Assembly: GCA_029959085.1 (NCBI GenBank)
Contig: JARWIR010000010.1
Coordinates: forward strand, 19,675,001 to 19,739,000
Origin: Nemophila menziesii
Taxonomy: Eukaryota > Streptophyta > Magnoliopsida > Boraginales > Hydrophyllaceae
Reading direction: 5' to 3'
DNA: 64,000 bases
This document shows positions 11,700 to 24,119 of the stretch, in pieces (the first letter of the stretch is position 1; each line of letters starts with the position of its first letter). Position numbers and translations under genes: made by a program. The notes beneath the pieces were generated by a model. It was given only the letters and a program-made list of their open reading frames with translations, searched no databases and was not told the DNA's origin.

Positions 11700-13260
11700 C
11701 TGTGCGTGAACCCGACCCTACCTGAAAAGTAGAAATTTTGCAGGTGCTGTCAAAATCCGGCTCAATATTAAGGCCAATTTTTTTTTATCCTTTTTCTGCA
11801 GCTGCTGGGACTTATTGGCGTAAATTTGCTGCACCTCATCACCGATGTGTGAAACCTCATCACATGGTTTATCATATTCATTTCGTGTTACTTGAGTATA
11901 ACAAGATTGACCATCTTCATTTTGCATTACTTTTGTATAATAAGATTGACCAGTAGCTTGACCAACAACTTGACTTTGCACTACTTTGTGCGACTGCTGA
12001 AGTGATGCAGCAATGTATTTTTCTTTTGCCAATTGGGACAGCTATATTGGTATTTACAGTAGCCTCTGAGACATGTTGAATTATTTGCTGCTTCTCCCTA
12101 GTAACCGAAACAGCTCCAAGCTGTTGAATTATTTTTCGGACAGCAGTAGTAGGATTGTTAAGTGACTTTGGAGCATTAATAATTCCAGAATTTTGCATTA
12201 CGAGTCACTGAAAATTTACCGCCCTTTTTCCTTTGTACACTCCTAAACGATCATTATTATATTTAGCACGGATATCCTTATTACTAGCATAGAAACACTT
12301 ACTTTCCACATGTCTAAACGCTTTACATTTTAGACAACATAGAAATAAGTTTTCATACTCTACATCTACACAAGGTTTCTTTCCTTTATGCGGTTCGAAC
12401 TTCACTCCATATTTTTTTCCTTGGTCAAGTCTATCTTCACAAGAACTTTCGCCTAGCTAATGTCTTCACTCTCATACGTTATACCATCCATGCAAATTGG
12501 TTTACCAACTTGCGAGGCTACTTTAGCTAAACCATCATAGGTTCTAGCTTGTTCCGAAAACTTCCTTAAAATAATCCAAATTTGTATATTGTTAATCTCG
12601 AAGCTACCAAAATCGAAGAAGTCCGGTATCTCAGCTAAAAGAAGGAGATGCCCATAAAAAGTAAAGGCCCTTTAGTAAGAATACTTCTCCTATCCTCGTC
12701 TTTAGTGAATTTAAAAATTAACCACCCGGAAGAATATTTACACACTTTGCCCTCGACTTTCCACTCCCTAACAATCTCCTAATGTCCTCCAATTCCGGAG
12801 ATTTTTTTCCGGCAACATGCCCAATAAGTAAAAATCCAAAAACTTGTTCAATATTTAGAACATCACTCTCCAATAGTAGTTGGAGTATTTCACCTTCCAC
12901 GTACTTTGGCTTCATTTCCACGGAAACTTTTCGATTGCTTAAATGCACGTTTTTATAATCTAATTGCTTCTCTGATTGTTCACCCGGATTTTAGTATCGA
13001 CGACGACTTTCCCGGTCATATTCACGAGTCTCTCGGTGGTGGTCATTTCACGCCCTCTATTGACCACCTTGTTTAATACGTTTGAGTCCTCAACTAGTCT
13101 CTCTTTTGTCTTTTCAATCACCAAAAAATGACTTAGTAACTTCATTAAACACTTGGTGCGCCACAATTTTATCCTATATACTCACTAGCATTTGCATATC
13201 TAATGCTTACCTGATTCGGTGGACTCATTGAGTAGACTAACCAGGCTCATCAGAGAGTGA
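11700..13260 (-). pseudogene. LINE ORF1-like protein (DUF4283 plus CCHC knuckle), decayed
   Basis: Reading the minus strand from about 13,160: fragments matching the DUF4283 layout ('LLESDVLNIEQVFGFLLIG' at 12,718-12,948, then 'IWIILRKFSEQARTYDGLAK' near 12,500-12,580 and 'VGKPICMDGITYES'), then a zinc knuckle 'CCLKCKAFRHVESKC' (C-x2-C-x4-H-x4-C) near 12,310-12,350, then a Q-rich tail to about 11,718. Several stops and frameshifts. It is a different lineage from the LINEs at 1.6-8.6 and 40.7-44 kb. No ORF2 follows downstream, so it is either truncated or a domesticated/captured ORF1-like gene that died. Confidence 0.65.
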
Positions 13261-13924
13261 AGACTCGGCATAAACACCTTGAGGCTTATTTAGAGCACTG
13301 AGCCATTGATAAAAATTGCACCATGAGACCCTAAATTATGCAAAAATTGTAGTACATGGTCTTTGATATTTTTTTTTAATTTACTGCATTGTAAGTCTGT
13401 ATATTGTACAAAATAACCAAATATTTATACTACATAACACAACTCACCTAATTTCTCCTATTTTCCCTCTTTCCCCATTATACCCCGCTCCTTAAAACTC
13501 TAATAAATTCAATACTAAACTAAAAGAAAATAAAAAAAATATTAAAACCCATATTCTAACTCTCATAAAGTCTAAACTAAAAGAAAATAAAAAAAATAGT
13601 AAAACTCATCATCACACTCACAGAGTCACATTCATCAGCATAAAAACAAAAAAATTATCTTTCACCTCCACCTTTCCACCTAGCCGTTGTTGAGAAAAAA
13701 AATTCAACCTAACCGCTCTCCTTCACAAGAAAACCGCCCCAATCAGAGGGCATTCTCCACTTTCATCAATCGGGTTTGGCGAAGAACCCAAATTAATATA
13801 AAAGAAATATTTTTTACCATTGAAACTCTAAAAGATTGATTCATTTTTAACCAATCATATTACATTTACAATTTTTCTGAATTATTTGATTTAATTTATA
13901 ATCAGAGTTGTATTTTTATAATAT
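13261..13924. other. No gene; borders a dispersed 'GAGTC' module
   Basis: At 13,195-13,310 the motif 'attcggtggactcattgagtagact' through 'aacaccttgaggct' matches the 'GAGTC' module found at 26,480-26,590, 28,370-28,510 and 31,690-31,840. The rest is AT-rich with a short CT-rich part and no coding signal. Confidence 0.4.
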
Positions 13925-14285
13925 ATTTATAGAAATCCTACAATGGTCATTTTATGGCCGTTGGAAGCCGGTTTACCGCATGAGAAGTGATGCGCTGATA
14001 ATACACCTCAAATTAAGGTAAAAATATAATTACCGTATGTGTTGTTTATAATATTTTTATTGAAATCCTACAATGATTATTTTATGGCCGTGAGACCTTC
14101 TACCGTATGAAAATGATGCACATCCCTAATTAAGGTAAAAAATATATAATTACAGTCTGTATTTTATAATATTTTAATAAAAATCCTACGATGACCATTT
14201 TATGGCCGTGAGAAGCCTTTTACCGTATAAGAATGATGCACTGAGAATACATCCCAAATTAAGGTAAAAATAATAATTAAGTTTT
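13925..14285. repeat. Three-copy tandem minisatellite, about 115-130 bp unit
   Basis: Three consecutive copies of a unit starting 'aaatcctac.atg.' and continuing 'attttatggccgt' start near 13,935, 14,062 and 14,182. Each contains 'tttaccgtatgagaatgatgca' and 'caaattaaggtaaaaat'-like segments. Copies differ by substitutions and small indels. No coding frame runs through it. Confidence 0.75.
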
Positions 14286-14389
14286 GCATCTTAGTCCCTG
14301 GTTGTTGTGTATATTGCAGGGTCTCATCACAAAAGATAGGAATTTGCTAAAAATTCAGATTTCGTGCTTCAAAAATAAAGTATAAGAGT

Positions 14390-14490
14390 AGATGTATTGC
14401 ACCATTGGTCCATGTGTAATGAAAAGTAGCTATATATATCATTTATGTTTCAAATCTACCCCTCAACAGGGGTAAATTTGCTATAAATTG
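14390..14490. repeat. Edge of the 'attgcaccattggtcc' repeat family
   Basis: Contains 'attgcaccattggtccatgtgt', 'aaaagtagc' and 'ctacccctcaacaggggta', the same phrase that opens the degenerate minisatellite at 22,860, 38,030 and 39,200. Only one partial unit is present here. Confidence 0.45.
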
Positions 14491-14519
14491 AACACTTGGG
14501 AAATAAGTTTAACTAATTC

Positions 14520-15560
14520 TCTTTTGCAGATTTTTGGGTTTGCGTATCTAGAACCACTTGGTCATTTCCTTCAGATATTGTTTGATAAGTTTACAAAGGG
14601 AAAAAAGATTCAAAAGCTTATATTTCAGTTGAATTTTCATATAAGTCACTTAACTATCTTTTTCTTAAGGTGGTGGTTGAGCAATTAACAAGCTTTCTCA
14701 AGTTATTCGGGTCTGTTTATATTATATGATAATTAAGAATTGTTATTATTTAAGATAGTAATTATTTATTGATCTTTAATTTTACAGTTGATTGGATTAT
14801 TTACTGATTATCAAATAAGAGTGAACTACTTACGAGAAAAAGCAAAAATGTTTAGTGCAAGTTTACACGAATCACCATCTGAGAATCTTGAAATATCGTG
14901 GATATTAGAATTACTTGAAAGATCCTGGTCATTTTTTTATACGTCTATGGTCACTGTAACTGAAAGTAATTATTTCTCAGGTAAGATTTATAAATGATCT
15001 TGGCCGTTTAATACAACTCATTTGTTAATATGACCATTTATGTACTTTGGTATTAGGTTCTTCATAATGTATGGCTTCGTATTTGCAAATGTCAGAGAAA
15101 AAAACAAGAGTTGGTAAATTGCATAAATAGTCTTTTTAGATTTATATATTTGTTTTATTGAGTTTTTTTGTAGATGCAATATATTGTGGTTGAGGAAATT
15201 ATTTATGGTTCCGGTATAGTTTATTACACCACTAGTCCTTATCTTATGTAAAATATCCAAATATATATCCGTGTTATTTTAATTTCGCAAAGGTAGATTT
15301 GCAAAATTAATTTATAACACTAGTAATATTTGCGTAATTTGCATAACAAAGGACTAATAGTGTAATTAGCCCTTATTTATATCACAAACATCCAAAATTA
15401 TTATCCGTTGCTTATAGTTTTGTGGTCAAATTAGCTGCGCAATGATAAATTGTCATTATCATGTTCAAGGGTTATATCATGTTCAGAAGGAGAAAACATT
15501 CCCTTTATCAGCTCACCTCGATAGTGTCGGGATTTGGGGTAGAGTTTGTTCCTGATTTGA
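14520..15560 (+). pseudogene. Decayed intron-containing gene fragment, unrecognised
   Basis: Several short open segments are bounded by plausible splice signals. One runs from 'ttttgcag' at about 14,530 ('FAYLEPLGHFLQILFDKF'). The best runs from 'ttttacag' (about 14,787) to '..tctcag|gtaag' near 14,982 and encodes 'YLREKAKMFSASLHESPSEN' and 'WILELLERSWSFFYTSM'. Further candidates start at 15,056 and 15,173. A possible last exon near 15,487-15,555 ends in TGA. Codon use and intron-like AT-rich spacers suggest a real host gene remnant or a captured fragment. I do not recognise the protein. Confidence 0.35.
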
Positions 15561-17735
15561 CGGTAACACCTTGCTGGTCCTGTAATAAGTCAAAGTTGGA
15601 CCTTTAATCATTGTAGAAAAAACAGATTCATACTAAACCTCATATCAAGAATGTGTAATTGAGTTAATGCTAAGTTTTTAAAGTTTTTTGAGTTAGATAA
15701 ATATTTTCCACCAATTTTAAATCCAAATTATTGGATTACTAGAGCAACTTTGACAAAGAAAAAAGATTACTAGAGCAATTGAAAAGTTCTGCATCTATGT
15801 TGACAATTGGACAATATTTCTTTATTTACCAGCGTTATCAGACAATTGGACAAATTTTTCTTTATTTACCAACCATATGCAAAATTTATATATCTAATAG
15901 CCTGTCCACCAAAAACCTCGTCTCCTTGATATGCTTCAATAAACTTTAGATTTTCTGAAACTGGTTCAAAGTTCTCCTTGCTTCGTCTCTTGCTATAAAA
16001 TATTAATCTATTCAACATATTTTATTGTTAGTTTTCTATTACATTAGACCATCAAAGATTTTGTTTCCATTGGAAAATCTTATGGATTCGTACGTTCTCA
16101 GAATAAAATATTTAGGGTTATCCATTTCTCATGTAAAATTAAAGTTTTTCCTTGATCATAATTAAAAATAAGTTTTTATCATCTATCCCCTTGAGAAATT
16201 ATTTATACATAAATTTGATTTTTTTCATGTTTAAAATATTATCACTCACATTCACTGGCTACCAACTATTATAATTGGTTAGAGTGATATCCATTAGAAG
16301 TGACTAATAATTACAATAATTTTATTTATTAGTTTTTTGGGTCGTATTTGCTGTCTAAACCCTCTAAAATTACTTCATTTGATCTCTATCCTGCTGAAAT
16401 TAGCCAAATAGTATCCATCTGTTGTTGTGTTCGGATTGATCTCTATACATGTGAATATCATTTTACATATACATTATGGGTTTAAGGGTGGATGCATCGA
16501 CTATACTTATGAAAAAAATATGAATGATTCTTTTTAAATTAGTTCTAATTATATTACCTTTATATAAAATAATATATCTCAAATTATTTATTATATAAAT
16601 TTAAATTAGTTCTATTCATTGTACAAAACCTATTTTCTTTCACTTATTGTGATATCTTTTCAAACGTTTGAAATTTTCTAAAACTGTCAATTTTATTGAT
16701 GTTCATTATTATATTAATGCATCTTTTTTAGCCATCGGTTAATATGTAAGTTTCATTGTATATCGAACATGATGTATGGATGATTAGCAAATAAGTAGCG
16801 AGATTTTATTTGTCGTAGTGCCTTAAGGCACGGGCAATACCTAATTTTATCATAGGACAAAATATTCATGCAAACTGAAAACCTGGGACGAACCATAATG
16901 TACTCTTAAAAAATAAAAATGAAAAATTAGGAGTCAAAAGCAGAATAACCAATGAAATGACATTCTGAATTTCAGTACACTTGCTAACAATCTCAATAGA
17001 CCCAACACCTTCTTCTAGTACTACTTCATCTTCTTCAATCAATTGATTAATCCTTGTATACCAAATACTTTACTTTAGAATCTAAATACCACTGTATGCC
17101 ACTTGATGTTGCTAAAGGTATTAAACCTAGGGCCAAGACTAAATATTAGATTTTTAGGCCTTTTAACTAAAAATTAACCCCAAAAAATTTATTTCACCCG
17201 TGACCCTCGAACCTTGTGGGATATTCTAACTTTTAGCCCGTAATAAATTCTTGAATTTGCCTCGGTCTAAATATCTACATGGATATAAATGTGTCAAACT
17301 GATGTGATATAAATTTATCAAATATACATCTTTTTTTTCAAAGTAGTATTACTCAATTTATTATTTTGGAGTAAGTTTCAAGTATAGATATTTATGGGCA
17401 CACCAATAAAACAAACATAGTCCCTTATTCTGTCAGTTGTCAAAAGAAATCTCGTTATTTAAGAAAGAATGTATACTTAGGACTAATATCCTAATTATTT
17501 TTTAAGATTTAATTAAATCTTTATACATTATAAAGCCTAATGATATTACTTTATTACCCCGCTCTTCATTTTAGAGGATATAAATCCATTTCTGATAATG
17601 GTATAATTCGATGATATATCTACATATGTTGCTATAATTGGTATAAAGTTTATTTTTATATAATTGCACTATAAATCCGTGAAAGTGTTTGGGTTATCTA
17701 CTATTCTAAACTTTTTTTTGTTCAATAGCATTTTT
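15561..17735. other. No recognised feature
   Basis: AT-rich DNA without a supported coding region or clear repeat. A short palindrome 'gtgccttaaggcac' at about 16,818 sits in a phrase ('gcacgggcaatacct') that resembles degraded transposon ends in plants, but nothing more can be supported. Confidence 0.3.
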
Positions 17736-17742
17736 TCAAAAA

Positions 17743-17870
17743 ATGGGTATACACCCAAAAGGTTTTTGTCTAGGGATGGGTGTAAAACCCAACTGAATTT
17801 TTGTCTAGTGATGGATATAAATTCAGCTGATTTTTATTCTATGATGGTATAACACAATTGGTTTTATTCC
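17743..17870. repeat. Tandem repeat, four units of about 34 bp
   Basis: Units starting 'atggg/atgga..tata' at 17,743, 17,776, 17,811 and 17,844, each followed by a variant of 'acccaactgatttttgtctaggg'. Spacing is 33, 35 and 33 bases. Degeneracy increases toward the right. Confidence 0.6.
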
Positions 17871-18179
17871 AGTCAAGATATTTTGTCCATGTCAAGGTCC
17901 ATATCCGTAACGGGTATATATCAAACTATACCAGTTTCCTGTATAAGTGTAAAACCATCAAAATTATATAAATCCATACCCATATATAATCACATACATA
18001 CGCATACAGATCTACTGGTACATTCTCATATGAATTCATACCTATGACATGCAAACGATTTGGGTACATAGCCATACAAATCCATACTTATGCCATACAG
18101 ACAAATCTATAACTGTAAAACCAGATCTATAATCGAACAGTTACGAAGAGTTAATCATGATTCTCGATGTCTGTGCATT

Positions 18180-18435
18180 CTTACATCGTTCTTTTAAAAC
18201 ACACTAGACCCCGCCAGTTTTACTTCGAGAGGACATTTTCATGTGATTGTACATAGCTCATAATCTACACATTGTATATATTCCTACACCCTATTTCTCC
18301 ACAAGCAATAACTTGTACCTATAAATAGTGGAGGTCTAGTAGTAGAAGACTCTTCTATGAGATTATTTTTCATGTCGATTACTCTAATCACAGTTTAGAA
18401 ATTAATGTTAGTCTCTCATACCTCTTGTTAGTCCT
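18180..18435 (+). promoter_or_regulatory. LTR-like or promoter-like segment with TATA box
   Basis: 'cctataaatagtgg' at about 18,320 is a good TATA box, followed by a short leader-like stretch. The general look (TATA, then 'agaagactc', then 'tagtctctcatacctc') resembles a degraded LTR U3-R, but no partner LTR, primer site or coding region was found. It may be a solo or chance sequence. Confidence 0.2.
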
Positions 18436-18437
18436 AG

Positions 18438-18468
18438 ATGGGTGGTGGTGGTGGTGGTGGTGGTGTGA
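18438..18468. repeat. (GGT)n microsatellite
   Basis: About ten consecutive GGT triplets. The same triplet, or its complement, flanks the foldback elements elsewhere in the window, but no foldback arm is found here. Confidence 0.8.
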
Positions 18469-20225
18469 ATAGGAAACTTATAAGCTTACTATTAATTTAA
18501 AACTTTTCTTAAAGATAATATTAGTTTGAAAAATTGTTCAAGCAATTTATCATACACTAAGGGAGCAAGAGGCAAGTAGATAGTGAGGATGAATAAAGAA
18601 AGCAAAAAACACAACACAATTCAATACATAATGTAAAGAGTGGAGTTAGAGATTACACTAGTGGCCAGCTTACCCTATATCCACTACCTATGGTCTCCCC
18701 CTTAGTATTTTTCAATCTTCTTTTACTTTAAGCTCAAATAAATCTTAAAGGTGAGTTATAAATCAATATATGAGATTTTTCTCTATTTAATCACAACCCG
18801 TATGTGAAACTTTTAACGATAATGTAACATCCCGATAATAAGAATTTTGACGTTTAAGTCACTAACTGACCTCGAACACCTCGATTTAAATACCTTGTGT
18901 AATCACCTACACAAGGTAACCACTTCCATTAGGAAGCCTACTCTTCGAACTCAAACCTAAGCTCAAACCGCTCTACCTTCTCATGAATCTTCAATTCTAA
19001 TCTAATTCTAGAGTTAACTATTTTTAATGTGATGAAATTTTAAGAATGGTTACTCCTAATAGTCAATATAAAGTTTAATACAGAAAGCTTTCTCTAATGA
19101 TATGAAATGAATAAAGTAGCTTGTGAGATGACCCCATTGTATGATACGAAGGTTGTGGGGAAGAAGAGGGGTTTGAATTCTCTTTACAAGGATGTATATA
19201 TAGACTTTTATGAATCTCTATGTTTTATAAATCCATAATTTTTTACTTCAAAAAACGGGATGCCATTTTGCTGAATAGTTTTTTTGCACATTGCGCATTT
19301 AATGATCTAACGAACATAAATCCAATGTCTTATTTCATTAAAAAGGGATGACACGTTGAGTCTAAACCGAGACACCGTTCTGGATCGACATACCGGTTAA
19401 GGAAGTGCAAGGTTGCCGAATCCAACAATTTCTTTTGGCACAAAAATAAATTTTGACATTTTGTAGTGATGCTCAAATGAAATAAGGCATAACACTAAAG
19501 TTGTTAGAAATGACAATGTAAGACTATTTGTAGTTCAACAAAAAATCATTTTCTCAATACATAAAAATTTATAAACATAAAAATATGCAACATATATAAT
19601 ATTAAAAGTGCACAAATAAATATTTGATGTGTTACCTAAAAGAATACGCTCTCAACGTGAACATATTCTAAATGAGAATCAAAACAAGGATGTATTTAAA
19701 CATTTTTTCATATTCATACATATTAAAGATAAGCTCTACAAGTGTTTATCATATGTGAAAACTCGTGAAACACAAAGAATGAAACTTATGATACTTGTGC
19801 ACTAATCATGTGATGTGTTTTTACGTGTGTAATCATATAAATGTAGGGGACACAATTAGATAGGTTAAGTTTATGATAAATAATATCAAGGTTTGTCCAA
19901 TACTTAACCGAAAATCACATAGATATAGGAGTGTGCTAATAGCTAATGTGTGCACATATAATCCTAGTGTTCATGCTTATGTGCTTAACTCTCAGCATTT
20001 GATGTGTTCTAAGTGTGAATTCATCTAACAATGAAGATTGCAACATTTAAGACACATAACAAGGTGTTGTGTAAAAATTTCTCACATTATCAAGATGAAT
20101 GAATACACATTTAGTAAGTAAGACATGCTTGGATACTTTATCTTTTAACATGTGAAGTGTTTTAACGAAACATACAATCAAGTTCTTAGTTAATCACTTA
20201 TGCAAAAACAAACCATAGGTTGTAA
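18469..20225. other. No recognised gene
   Basis: Moderately AT-rich. It contains a stretch (18,590-19,000) with the look of retroelement leader or UTR ('caacacaattcaatacata', 'cctgtaat'-like phrases) but no primer site or protein motif. Nothing else can be supported. Confidence 0.3.
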
Positions 20226-22860
20226 GGAGATAACTGATGACCACAACACATCGTAAATCTATTTTAAATTCCTTTTCTTGCTATACACGTGGATTTTGTG
20301 TTAGTATAAGTCGTGAATCTCGTGCTTATCACCCCAAGAAAGCCAAAGAGGACGGAGGCGAGAGCACCGAGCAAGAAGGTGATGGAATTGGATATCGCGT
20401 TTGATAAAGATTAAAATAGACTTGTGGTACTGAATTATAACCGAATATATAAATAGCCATAATTTGCCACTCTTTTACAATTATAACTTATATATGTTTA
20501 TATTTAAAATTTAAAATTTTAGATTTGTTTTATGTGAATTTTTATAAATTATAAATTTGGATTAAATCTAGTCTTTATTTCTAATAAGAATGAGATGGTT
20601 CATTATAAGGAATAATTTGAAAATCTTTCAATTACTATATAATGAATATAATCCAAATATTAAAGAAGATAGTAAAGTTATTAAACTTTCATGAAATATT
20701 ATACCACTTAGCTCAAATTTTTTAACATCGTCACCCGTTATATTTCTTAAACATTCTACTCCTTAATTATGCAATTTTTTTCATACATTTTTTTAATACA
20801 TTATTTATACTAAATGAAGAGATTTTATTCAAAATTTTGTTTGAAACTTTTAAAATTTATACCATAAATCTATTAATTATTTATGAACCCATGGACTTCG
20901 ATCATCAATTCAATAATTAATTCAATTAAAATTCTCTTCATTGTTTACATTTGGGAAAAGTTCTATTATTTAATTATTTAATGTAATAAAAGATAATAAT
21001 ATAATAAAAAAATCTTTTTAAAAGTTTTCTATCAATTCTTTTAGAGTCAATTATTCATAAATGTCTATTAAAAACTTATTTTCTAAAAGCATTTCTTAAT
21101 AAGATTCTTTATTAAAACCACATGACAAAAATATTTTTATATAATCATTTTAATTACTTTATTATTTATCATTTAAATTTGACCACCTTATTACAATTTT
21201 TCACCACCATCATCCACCAGCCCCATAACTACCACCACCATCCCACCACCTCAACCACCACCATCACCCTATTAATACCACCAACACAATAACCACCACC
21301 ACCACTACAACCTCAAACCACCACCACAAGCACCACCACCACAACAACCACAACCACCACCACTACCACCTACTACTAATTCTATTATAAACGCGCGTGT
21401 CCGAGAATTTTTTTTAACGTTATAACTAATTCTAAGAAAATCAGAAAAATAAAAAATTTACATATTTAGATAAAGCAAATTAATATTTACGTCTATGATT
21501 TTTTTGATAATTTTGATTTTTTTTGGCAGACACGAAATTCATTATTTCAAATAGTGAATTTCATATTTTGAACAGTGAATTTCACGTTTGCGAAAAAAAT
21601 CACTATTTCGAGCAATGAATTTCGTGTCTGCGGAAAAAAAAATTTAAAAATAAAAATAAAAAAATAAAAATCCATAGACGTAAATATTAATTTGATTTAT
21701 CCAAATATGTAAATTTTTTTTATTTTTTTGATTTTTGTATGCTTAGTTATGACGATTTAAAAAAATCGCAGACGCACGCCTGTGTGATGAGATTGATAGT
21801 GAGTGGTGGTGGTAATGGTAGTGGTGTTGGTGGTAGTGGTTTAAATAAATATTGTATTAAAAATAAAATAATATATTTAATAATAAGGATAGTAAAGATG
21901 TAAAAAATATGAAGAAAATGTTTTCTATAAATAATTATTTTATTAGGCATTTTTTTATAAAATAAATTATTGAAAGCTTAATTTAACAATTAAATACTTT
22001 TATTAGATTTCTTTTACCAAATATCCCATTCTTTTATTTTGTATATTTTCATATTAATTCAATCGAACGATCATATTTCGAGAGATTGACCATTATGTGA
22101 CCATGATAGGATAACCCTGATTATCAAAATGATAATTAAATCTAGAAATGTTCAATGTTTTGAGCTTCATAATTTTAAAAAAAAAATTTGCTCCTGGTGT
22201 TAAAATTAAAATAGAAGTAATATATAACGTATTTAGGAGCTTCAAGTACAACCTAAATCATGAACTTTCTACAACGTAATCTTAGCAACCAACAAACAAT
22301 TGTTTTTTGAATATTAATTTATCAAAAGAACTTAGACAGAGTATTGTTTTAACAATTTCAACTTCCCCATGAGTTGGTTGCATGCTATATGATCAATAAT
22401 ATACCTTTGATAGAAAGTTTTTTCATATTAAATTTGAACTCTGCTACACGTTGACACTCCTATAAAGGCCGAGGACTTCAATAAAAATAATATTGACAGT
22501 TAATAGGAGGTTCAAACGACAAGCTCTCAGCATGAAGCTCATGACTATCATATCTTTTCCCCTCCCACTCAAACACACACTCATATTTCACATCTCCTCT
22601 AATAGGAATTCCAGAATGTAATAAATTTGATGCATTTTACCACTTCTACGACACACCCTTACCATAATCTCATCTTCTTTCACATCTAAATCACTTCAAA
22701 TCTCTTCAACAATTGTACTTTCCTTTTTATCATTCCTCGACCCCGAAAACTCTTGCACGTTTACCCACAAGATTCAAATCAGGTTTCCTTTTCTTGGACG
22801 AAAGACCCGTCCGGTAAAAATTGAAGTTCAAGACTCAAGCCTATATAAAAATGGTTAATT
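20226..22860 (-). pseudogene. Unrecognised multicopy gene, copy I (exons plus intron)
   Basis: Read on the minus strand. N-terminal exon about 22,830-22,440: 'DLDVKEDEIMVRVCRRSGK', then 'VKYE.VFEWEGK'-like residues and 'SHELHAESLS' after frameshifts. Middle exon near 22,200-22,070 ('ccattatgtgaccatgat'). Intron holds foldback copy B. C-terminal exon 20,480-20,250: 'SLSNAISNSITFLLGALAS', then 'FLGVISTRFTTYTNTKST'. The N-terminal exon pairs with 31,335-31,135; the C-terminal exon with 667-1,089 and 30,180-30,530. Many stops. The product looks basic/acidic at the N-terminus and membrane-embedded at the C-terminus; no known family recognised. Confidence 0.5.
21085..21980. mobile_element. Foldback/palindromic element, copy B
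   Basis: Core about 21,391-21,784, with arms tipped 'ACGCGCGTGTCCG' and 'CGCAGACGCACGC', then 'aactaattct' and 'gataaagcaaattaatattta', and the reverse complement on the right. The centre carries repeated 'GTGAATTTCA' and 'CACGAAATTCA'. Unlike copies A, C and D it has triplet microsatellites on both sides: CCA-rich at 21,200-21,370 and GGT-rich at 21,800-21,840. The right end 'attattttattaggcattttttta' matches copy C. It lies in the intron of decayed gene copy I. Confidence 0.7.
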
Positions 22861-23049
22861 GCACCATTAGTCACTCAGATATGTGATATTACAATTAGAC
22901 CCTTGAGTTTTAAAAGTAGCAATTACACCCTTGTGTTATGTGTTACTGTTGCAAATTTACCCCTCAACACGGGTATGTTAACTATTTCAATATGAGCTTC
23001 CTACACAGAAGATAGTCGTTTATTGATAATAATTAAGAGCCAATTGTTG

Positions 23050-24060
23050 ATTGATGCCTATTAAAAAACTTATTTAGAAAAAGGTGCCTAGGAAAAAATA
23101 TTTATTGAAAACAGCCCCATCCCAAAATTACCCTTATAATTAACAATTAAAAAATAAGAAAAAAACTAATAATCACACGCGCGCGTCCGTGAAATTTTTT
23201 TAAAATCGTCATAACTAATTCAAAAAAAATCAAAAAAATAAAAAAAAAATTATATTTGGATAAATCAAATTAATATTTACGTCTAAGATTTTTTTCGGAA
23301 TTTTCTGATTTTTTTGATTTTTTTGATTTTTTTTAATTTTTTTTTCGCAGACACGAAATTACATGTTTTAAACATGGAATTTCATGTTATAAACATGGAA
23401 TTTCATGTTTTAAACATGGAATTTCATGTTTATTTCACGGTTTAAAACATGGAATTTCATGTTTAAAACATGGAATTCCATGTTTAAAACATGAAAATCC
23501 GTGTCTGCGAAAAAAAAAATCAAAAAAATTCAAAAAAATCAAAAAATTCAAAAAAAAAAAATCAAAAAAATTCATAGACGTAAATATTAATTTGCTTTAT
23601 TAAAAAATACAATTTTTTTTAATTTTCTGATTTTTTTTGAATTAGTTATGACGATTTAAAAAAAAAATTCACGGACGCGCGCGTGCGATGGAATTAGTAG
23701 TAGTAGGTGGTGGTGGTGGTGGTGGTGGTTGTGGTGGAGGTGGTGATGGTTGTGGTGGATGTAGTAGTGGTTACATACATGGTGGTTGTGGTGGTGGTTG
23801 TGGTGGTGGTAGTGGTGGTGGTGGTGGTGGTGGCGGTGGAGGAAAAAGAAGTACCCTATTATTTGTTTAATATTTAAAAATTAATATTGTATTAAAATAA
23901 AATAATATATTTAATAATAAGGGTAGTAAAGGTATAGAAAATATAAAGGGGATGTTTTCTATAAATAATTACTTCATTAGGCATTTTTTTATAAATAAGA
24001 TTATTGAAGGCACAAAAAAACAATTAGAGAGTTTTATGAGGATGTTTTCAATAATAACCC
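23050..24060. mobile_element. Foldback/palindromic element, copy C (largest centre)
   Basis: Core about 23,174-23,686. Arms start 'ACGCGCGCGTCCGTGA' and end 'CACGGACGCGCGCGT'. The centre (about 23,345-23,510) holds roughly six copies of a short near-palindrome of the type AACATGGAATTTCATGTT, giving palindromes inside a palindrome. A GGT-rich microsatellite (23,703-23,840) lies on the right, so the copy is inverted relative to A and D. The left end reads 'gatgcctattaaaaaactt', the right end 'attaggcattttttta'. No transposase frame; the glycine-rich frame in the microsatellite is not a gene. Confidence 0.72.
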
Positions 24061-24119
24061 CAATAATTAATAACAATAATAAGAAATAGAAGTTAAATAT
24101 ATAAGACTCAGGCCGGTAT

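Noticed and set aside
18180..18470. Complete LTR retrotransposon at 18 kb
   Set aside because: Only a TATA-bearing LTR-like stretch; no partner LTR, primer site or coding domain nearby.
23688..23870. Glycine-rich 60-codon open frame
   Set aside because: It is a direct translation of the GGT microsatellite of foldback copy C; no start context or conserved frame in other copies.
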